Origin: Alphaproteobacteria bacterium
GTDB lineage: Bacteria; Pseudomonadota; Alphaproteobacteria; UBA6615
Direction: 5' to 3'
Length of the DNA: 6,805 nucleotides
NCBI GenBank assembly: GCA_030831135.1
Contig: JAURLR010000352.1
Span: 1 to 6,805, forward strand
Shown here: positions 5,961 through 6,805 of the stretch, one piece after another
How positions within the stretch are numbered: the first letter of the stretch is position 1
Layout of the letters: each line of letters starts with the position of its first letter
Notes under the pieces: generated by a model
Seen by the model: only the letters and a program-made list of their open reading frames with translations
Databases searched by the model: none
What the model was told of the DNA's origin: nothing
Program-made: the position numbers and the translations under genes

Positions 5961-6493
5961 AATTCCACGCAACCGCCATTGACGGGGTCCTGTTGCTGGA
6001 AACCGAGCCGGTTGCAGATGATCGCGGCGATTTCGCGCGCAGCTATTGCGCCGACGAGTTTGCAGCCGCGGGACTGGACTTTGATCCCGTCCAGATGAAC
6101 ATCTCCCGCAACAACACACGCGGGACCCTGCGTGGCCTGCACTATCAGGATGCCCCGCACCCCGATCCGAAGGTTGTTCGCTGCACCCGGGGCCGCATTT
6201 TCGATGTGGCCGTCGATCTGCGCGCGGGTTCCGCGACATTCTGCCAATGGATCTCGGCTGAATTGTCGCCCGAGACTCAGAACGCGCTGATCATTCCGGC
6301 CGGCTGCGCCCATGGTTTCATCACGCTGGAAGACGACAGCGATGTCCAGTACCTGATGGGCACGCGCTATGTGCCCGAGCTCGCGCGCGGCGTGCGCTGG
6401 GATGATACGGCCTTTGGAATTGCGTGGCCGATGGCGCCGATCACCATCGCACCGCGCGATGCCGCCTATCCTGACTTCGATGGTGGGGGCTGA
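5957..6493 (+). CDS. dTDP-4-dehydrorhamnose 3,5-epimerase family protein (RmlC-type sugar epimerase)
   Basis: A 178-residue cupin, slightly shorter than classical RmlC. It has DDRGDF (21-26), RGLHYQ (59-64) with the catalytic base His62, K72 of the KVV strand, IPAGCAHGF (113-121), Tyr132 in DVQY at the catalytic acid position, and WDDTAFGIAWP near the end. The essential His/Tyr pair is therefore intact. The enzyme inverts C-3 and/or C-5 of a 4-keto-6-deoxy NDP-sugar. With a CDP-glucose dehydratase and a C-methyltransferase directly upstream, the substrate is probably CDP-linked rather than dTDP-linked, so I do not use rfbC or rmlC. ATG 5957 overlaps the methyltransferase stop by four bases; an in-frame ATG at 5861 would add an unrelated Arg-rich extension inside the previous gene and is rejected. 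Confidence 0.92.
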   Translation: MKFHATAIDGVLLLETEPVADDRGDFARSYCADEFAAAGLDFDPVQMNISRNNTRGTLRGLHYQDAPHPDPKVVRCTRGRIFDVAVDLRAGSATFCQWISAELSPETQNALIIPAGCAHGFITLEDDSDVQYLMGTRYVPELARGVRWDDTAFGIAWPMAPITIAPRDAAYPDFDGGG

Positions 6494-6495
6494 CC

Positions 6496-6805
6496 ATGGG
6501 TGGTTTGCGTCACAGCCTGAGCCGCCTATTCGGTGCGCCCGCAAGACGCAATGTCCTGCCGGATTATGTGAAAATCGGCCAGGGCACCTACGGGCTGGAC
6601 CGCAACAGCTTTGCGGTCTGTCCCCCGAATGTCCGGTATCCATCGGAAATTACTCTTCCTTCGGTCCAGAGGTTTTACTGTTCTGCCGCACCGACCATCG
6701 AACCGATTTGCCGTCGACCTATCCATTTCGAAGTATGCGCAACGACACATCCGAAAACGTGGATGCTACAACTCGAGGGCCGATCACAATCGGCCATGAC
6801 GTCTG
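6496..6805 (+). CDS. Hexapeptide-repeat O-acetyltransferase (CatB/Vat-type), 5' part, apparent frameshift
   Basis: From ATG 6496, two bases after the epimerase stop and with a G-rich Shine-Dalgarno (6482-6489), the first frame gives a plausible N-terminus with VKIGQGTYG (25-33) and reads on to about FAVCPP. From 6627 the family-like sequence continues in the neighbouring frame (codons starting at 6627, 6630, ...): ECPVSIGNYSSFGPE, then the catalytic-His segment CRTDHRTD (His codon 6696-6698), STYPF, and GPITIGHDV at the edge. These are the left-handed beta-helix and active site of acetyl-CoA-dependent xenobiotic/sugar O-acetyltransferases. The original frame also stays open to the edge but shows no hexapeptide pattern. 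One base appears to be missing in the five-C run at 6622-6626. The likely role is O-acetylation of the deoxysugar or glycan. It is a pseudogene, a phase-variable gene or a sequencing error. Confidence 0.75.
   Translation, partial: MGGLRHSLSRLFGAPARRNVLPDYVKIGQGTYGLDRNSFAVCPPNVRYPSEITLPSVQRFYCSAAPTIEPICRRPIHFEVCATTHPKTWMLQLEGRSQSAMTS
6622..6626 (+). other. Probable frameshift point: run of five C in the acetyltransferase gene
   Basis: Adding one C here joins the N-terminal frame to the catalytic frame as FAVCPPECPVSIGNY, which lines up with the usual xxGCSPExPVSIGxY of this acetyltransferase family. No other position nearby joins the frames so cleanly. Confidence 0.6.

Noticed and set aside
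5274..6239. 321-codon minus-strand open frame
   Set aside because: It is antisense to the methyltransferase and epimerase genes and shows no recognisable fold or motif.
6611..6799. 62-codon plus-strand open frame within the acetyltransferase
   Set aside because: It is in the third frame, without hexapeptide pattern, and both supported acetyltransferase frames overlap it.

Overview
This is a GC-rich bacterial window (roughly 60% GC by eye) with strong Shine-Dalgarno sites at operon starts and tightly packed genes. The gene families and codon bias suggest a proteobacterium, most plausibly an alphaproteobacterium, but there is no rRNA or other marker to settle this. I see no tRNA, rRNA, CRISPR array, insertion sequence or phage gene.

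Left block (1-2577), probably small-molecule metabolism. A 2-oxoglutarate/Fe(II) dioxygenase of the isopenicillin N synthase-like family runs leftwards out of the window. It diverges across a 205-bp spacer from a two-gene operon: a beta-hydroxyacid dehydrogenase-family NAD(P) oxidoreductase and an alpha/beta hydrolase of the kynurenine formamidase-like type. The spacer holds a near-perfect 13-bp inverted repeat directly upstream of the dioxygenase ribosome binding site and a second, shorter palindrome. The pathway is not identifiable from sequence.

Right block (2654-6805), a surface-polysaccharide or modified-sugar operon. In order it encodes a family 2 glycosyltransferase, CDP-glucose 4,6-dehydratase (RfbG), a zinc-binding sugar C-methyltransferase, an RmlC-type 3,5-epimerase and the start of a hexapeptide-repeat (CatB/Vat-type) O-acetyltransferase. 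Three successive junctions are 4-base ATGA stop/start overlaps and the fourth gap is 2 bp, so this is one translationally coupled unit. Together the enzymes fit synthesis of a CDP-linked, C-methylated, epimerised 6-deoxyhexose, its transfer to a glycan and possibly its acetylation. The usual partners, glucose-1-phosphate cytidylyltransferase (RfbF) and a 4-ketoreductase, are not in the window.

The most notable anomaly is in the acetyltransferase. Its N-terminus is in one frame, while its unmistakable hexapeptide and catalytic-His region is in another. The switch falls at a run of five C (6622-6626). A sixth C would restore one continuous acetyltransferase, so this is a sequencing error, a recent mutation or a phase-variable tract.
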